Assembly: GCA_015661715.1 (NCBI GenBank)
Contig: DQVN01000060.1
Span: 1-6,202 of the forward strand
Direction of reading: 5' to 3'
Origin: Sulfurivirga caldicuralii
GTDB lineage: Bacteria; Pseudomonadota; Gammaproteobacteria; Thiomicrospirales; Thiomicrospiraceae
Length of the DNA stretch: 6,202 nt
Below, piece by piece: positions 5,061 through 6,202 of this stretch. Position numbers and translations under genes: made by a program. The notes below the pieces were generated by a model. The model was not told where the DNA came from and did no database searches. It was given only the letters and a program-made list of their open reading frames with translations. Within the stretch, counting starts at the first letter, position 1. Every line of letters begins with the position of its first letter.

Positions 5061-5852
5061 GATATGATTGTACTCTCAGTTGCGGATTTACTGTTTTTGA
5101 CGGTTTGGTTGTTGCTGGCATCCGGCCTGTTGCTGTTGGAGGGGTTTGCCAGCACGCGCACCCTGTTGATCAACGCCGTGCGCATGGTGCTGCAACTGGG
5201 TCTGGTCGGTATCTGGCTCAGTTGGGTCTTTGCCCAGGGCACTTTGTTGTGGGTGGGCGTTGTTTGGTTGATCATGCTGCTGTTTGCCGGATATGAGGTG
5301 CATAAGCGGCAGCAGCATCCCTTCCGGCGGTTGGGCAGTGTACTGATCGGTTTGATTGCCCTGTCGCTGACCGCGCTGGTATTGGTCACCTTGACCTTGG
5401 CGCTGGTGATCGAGCCGGTACCCTGGTATCAGCCGCAATATGCCATCCCGTTATTGGGTATGGTGCTGGGGAATAGCATGACGGCTGTGGGGCTGGCTTT
5501 GGATCAACTGACACGGATGGCGCGGCAGCAGCGTGCCGCTGTGGAGACGCAATTAGCCTTAGGGATGCCGCCTGCAGAGGCGATGCGTTTTATCCGTCAG
5601 CAGGCGCTGCATACGGCGTTGACGCCGATTATCAATATGTTGGCAGCCGCTGGGGTGGTCTCCCTTCCCGGGATGATGACCGGCCAGATTCTGGCTGGTG
5701 CCGATCCTGTGGAAGCGGTCAAGTACCAGATTATGGTGATGTTGTTGATCGCAGTGTCCACCATTTTCGGCTCGGTGATCGCTATCCGCTTAGGGCAAAG
5801 ACGCCTGTTTGATGAGCGTGCCCGGTTGCGTCTGGAAAATCTGACCTCTTGA
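5058..5852 (+). CDS. fetB: FetB/YbbM-family ABC transporter permease (UPF0014)
   Basis: 264 residues, the usual length for this family. It is strongly hydrophobic, with about seven segments: roughly 4-27, 37-58, 60-79, 94-118, 131-150, 192-213 and 221-245. Family-diagnostic stretches are PLLGMVLGNSMTAVGLALD (131-149), VSLPGMMTGQILAGADPVEA (201-220) and VKYQIMVMLLIAVST (221-235), all close in pattern to E. coli FetB. In E. coli FetB pairs with the ATPase FetA and the complex is linked to iron export and peroxide resistance. Some homologues are annotated as UPF0014 or as putative metal-resistance permeases, and the true substrate here is inferred. It sits apart from the FetA-like ATPase ending at 183 and is preceded by a divergent lipid gene. 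It has its own good ribosome binding site. The stop codon TGA (5850-5852) is part of the downstream heat-shock promoter. Confidence 0.92.
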   Translation: MDMIVLSVADLLFLTVWLLLASGLLLLEGFASTRTLLINAVRMVLQLGLVGIWLSWVFAQGTLLWVGVVWLIMLLFAGYEVHKRQQHPFRRLGSVLIGLIALSLTALVLVTLTLALVIEPVPWYQPQYAIPLLGMVLGNSMTAVGLALDQLTRMARQQRAAVETQLALGMPPAEAMRFIRQQALHTALTPIINMLAAAGVVSLPGMMTGQILAGADPVEAVKYQIMVMLLIAVSTIFGSVIAIRLGQRRLFDERARLRLENLTS

Positions 5853-5875
5853 ATGCTGGACAACTGCCCCCATTA
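5848..5875 (+). promoter_or_regulatory. Sigma-32 (RpoH) heat-shock promoter for the Hsp20 gene
   Basis: CTTGAA (5848-5853) is followed after 14 bases by CCCCATTA (5868-5875). The known sigma-32 consensus is CTTGAAA, 13-15 bases, CCCCATNT; all six core -35 bases and the CCCCAT core match. The -35 element overlaps the fetB stop codon. Initiation is expected near 5881-5884, giving a leader of about 25 bases. A small heat-shock gene directly downstream makes the assignment strong. Confidence 0.8.
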
Positions 5876-5894
5876 ACAGGACAGAAATCAAAGC

Positions 5895-5910
5895 AAGGAG
5901 GTGTGAGATG
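5895..5910 (+). promoter_or_regulatory. Very strong ribosome binding site of the Hsp20 gene
   Basis: AAGGAGGTG (5895-5903) is a nine-base perfect complement to the 3' end of typical 16S rRNA, and GGAGG ends 6 bases before ATG 5908-5910. It fixes the start. The short A/G-rich leader has no pyrimidine run able to mask it. Confidence 0.85.
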
Positions 5911-6202
5911 ACACGGATGATACAACCTTGGAGTCTGTTGAATCAGCTCAATCGTGAATTGGAACAGTTTGTGGGGCAAGTGGCGCAGCCGGAAGCGGAG
6001 CTTAAACAGGCGCAGTGGGTACCGGCAGTGGATATTGAGGAGACGCCGGAAGCGTATATTATCCATGCCGATGTACCCGGGGTGAAGGCAAGCGATATTG
6101 AGGTGAATGTGGAAAATGGCCTTCTAGAGATTTCCGGTGAACGCAAACTGGAAAAAGAAGTGGAAGAGCAGGGTGTGCGCCGCTTTGAACGGGTATTTGG
6201 CA
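5908..6202 (+). CDS. Small heat-shock protein, Hsp20/alpha-crystallin family (N-terminal part)
   Basis: The first 98 residues are in the window and the rest lies beyond its right edge. Small heat-shock proteins are ATP-independent holdases that bind unfolding proteins in the cytoplasm as large oligomers. Seen here: a short N-terminal arm (1-36, MTRMIQPWSLLNQLNRELEQ, amphipathic), then the start of the alpha-crystallin domain WVPAVDIEETPEAYIIHADVP (37-57), G-V-K-x-x-D-I-E-V-x-V-E-N-G-L-L-E-I-S-G-E-R (58-79), an acidic loop, and RRFERVFG (91-98), where the conserved F-G-x-F-x-R-x-F segment begins. It looks like the HspA-type class of proteobacteria rather than IbpA/IbpB, whose N-terminal arm reads differently. 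A sigma-32 promoter and a perfect ribosome binding site precede it, so it is heat-induced and independent of fetB, although read-through from fetB is possible because no terminator lies between. Confidence 0.93.
   Translation, partial: MTRMIQPWSLLNQLNRELEQFVGQVAQPEAELKQAQWVPAVDIEETPEAYIIHADVPGVKASDIEVNVENGLLEISGERKLEKEVEEQGVRRFERVFG

Noticed and set aside
5060..5389. Upstream extension of the O-acyltransferase frame on minus
   Set aside because: It lies antisense to fetB, shows no family similarity and would add 110 residues not found in these enzymes.
5876..5907. RNA thermometer (ROSE or fourU) in the Hsp20 leader
   Set aside because: The leader is short and A/G-rich; no run of U or pyrimidine-rich segment can pair with the AAGGAGGTG site.

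Overview
The window looks like a chromosomal stretch from a Gram-negative bacterium, probably a gammaproteobacterium or a near relative. The grounds are a membrane-anchored c-di-GMP enzyme with HAMP, GGDEF and EAL domains, a FetB-type permease, a signal-peptide-bearing rhodanese, an ornithine-lipid-type acyltransferase pair, and a near-consensus RpoH (sigma-32) heat-shock promoter. The genus cannot be told from the sequence. Genes are packed very tightly. The only gaps are about 117 bases before the rhodanese gene and 55 bases before the small heat-shock gene. No tRNA, rRNA, CRISPR array, insertion sequence or convincing intrinsic terminator was seen.

Layout. (1) 1-183, plus: the last 60 residues of an ABC transporter ATPase, most like FetA/YbbL. 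(2) 301-3441, plus: a two-gene unit. The first gene is an exported tandem-rhodanese protein. It overlaps by ATGA the start of a large membrane-bound sensor/GGDEF/EAL gene. That second gene is broken: at about 2214 the frame changes exactly where the conserved start of the GGDEF domain (A-Y-x-D-x-L-T-G) should be, as if 14 bases were missing. This leaves a 387-residue sensor/HAMP fragment and a downstream GGDEF-EAL fragment with a degenerate GADEF but a complete set of EAL catalytic residues. (3) 3402-5059, minus: a PlsC/OlsA-type O-acyltransferase followed, with a 43-base overlap, by an OlsB-type N-acyltransferase. The pair resembles a split form of the bifunctional OlsF enzyme and probably makes an acyl-amino-acid (ornithine-type) lipid. 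(4) 5058-5852, plus: fetB, the permease partner expected beside fetA. (5) 5908 to the window end, plus: the N-terminal 98 residues of a small heat-shock protein (Hsp20).

How the genes may work together. The rhodanese and the sensor are translationally coupled and both reach the periplasm, so the rhodanese may be a periplasmic input module for c-di-GMP signalling (inference). FetA and FetB normally form one transporter from adjacent genes; here about 4.9 kb of unrelated genes separates them. fetB and the O-acyltransferase start head to head on the same CATG tetranucleotide, and the N-acyltransferase and the EAL gene end tail to tail with a 40-base overlap. The heat-shock gene has its own sigma-32 promoter overlapping the fetB stop codon.
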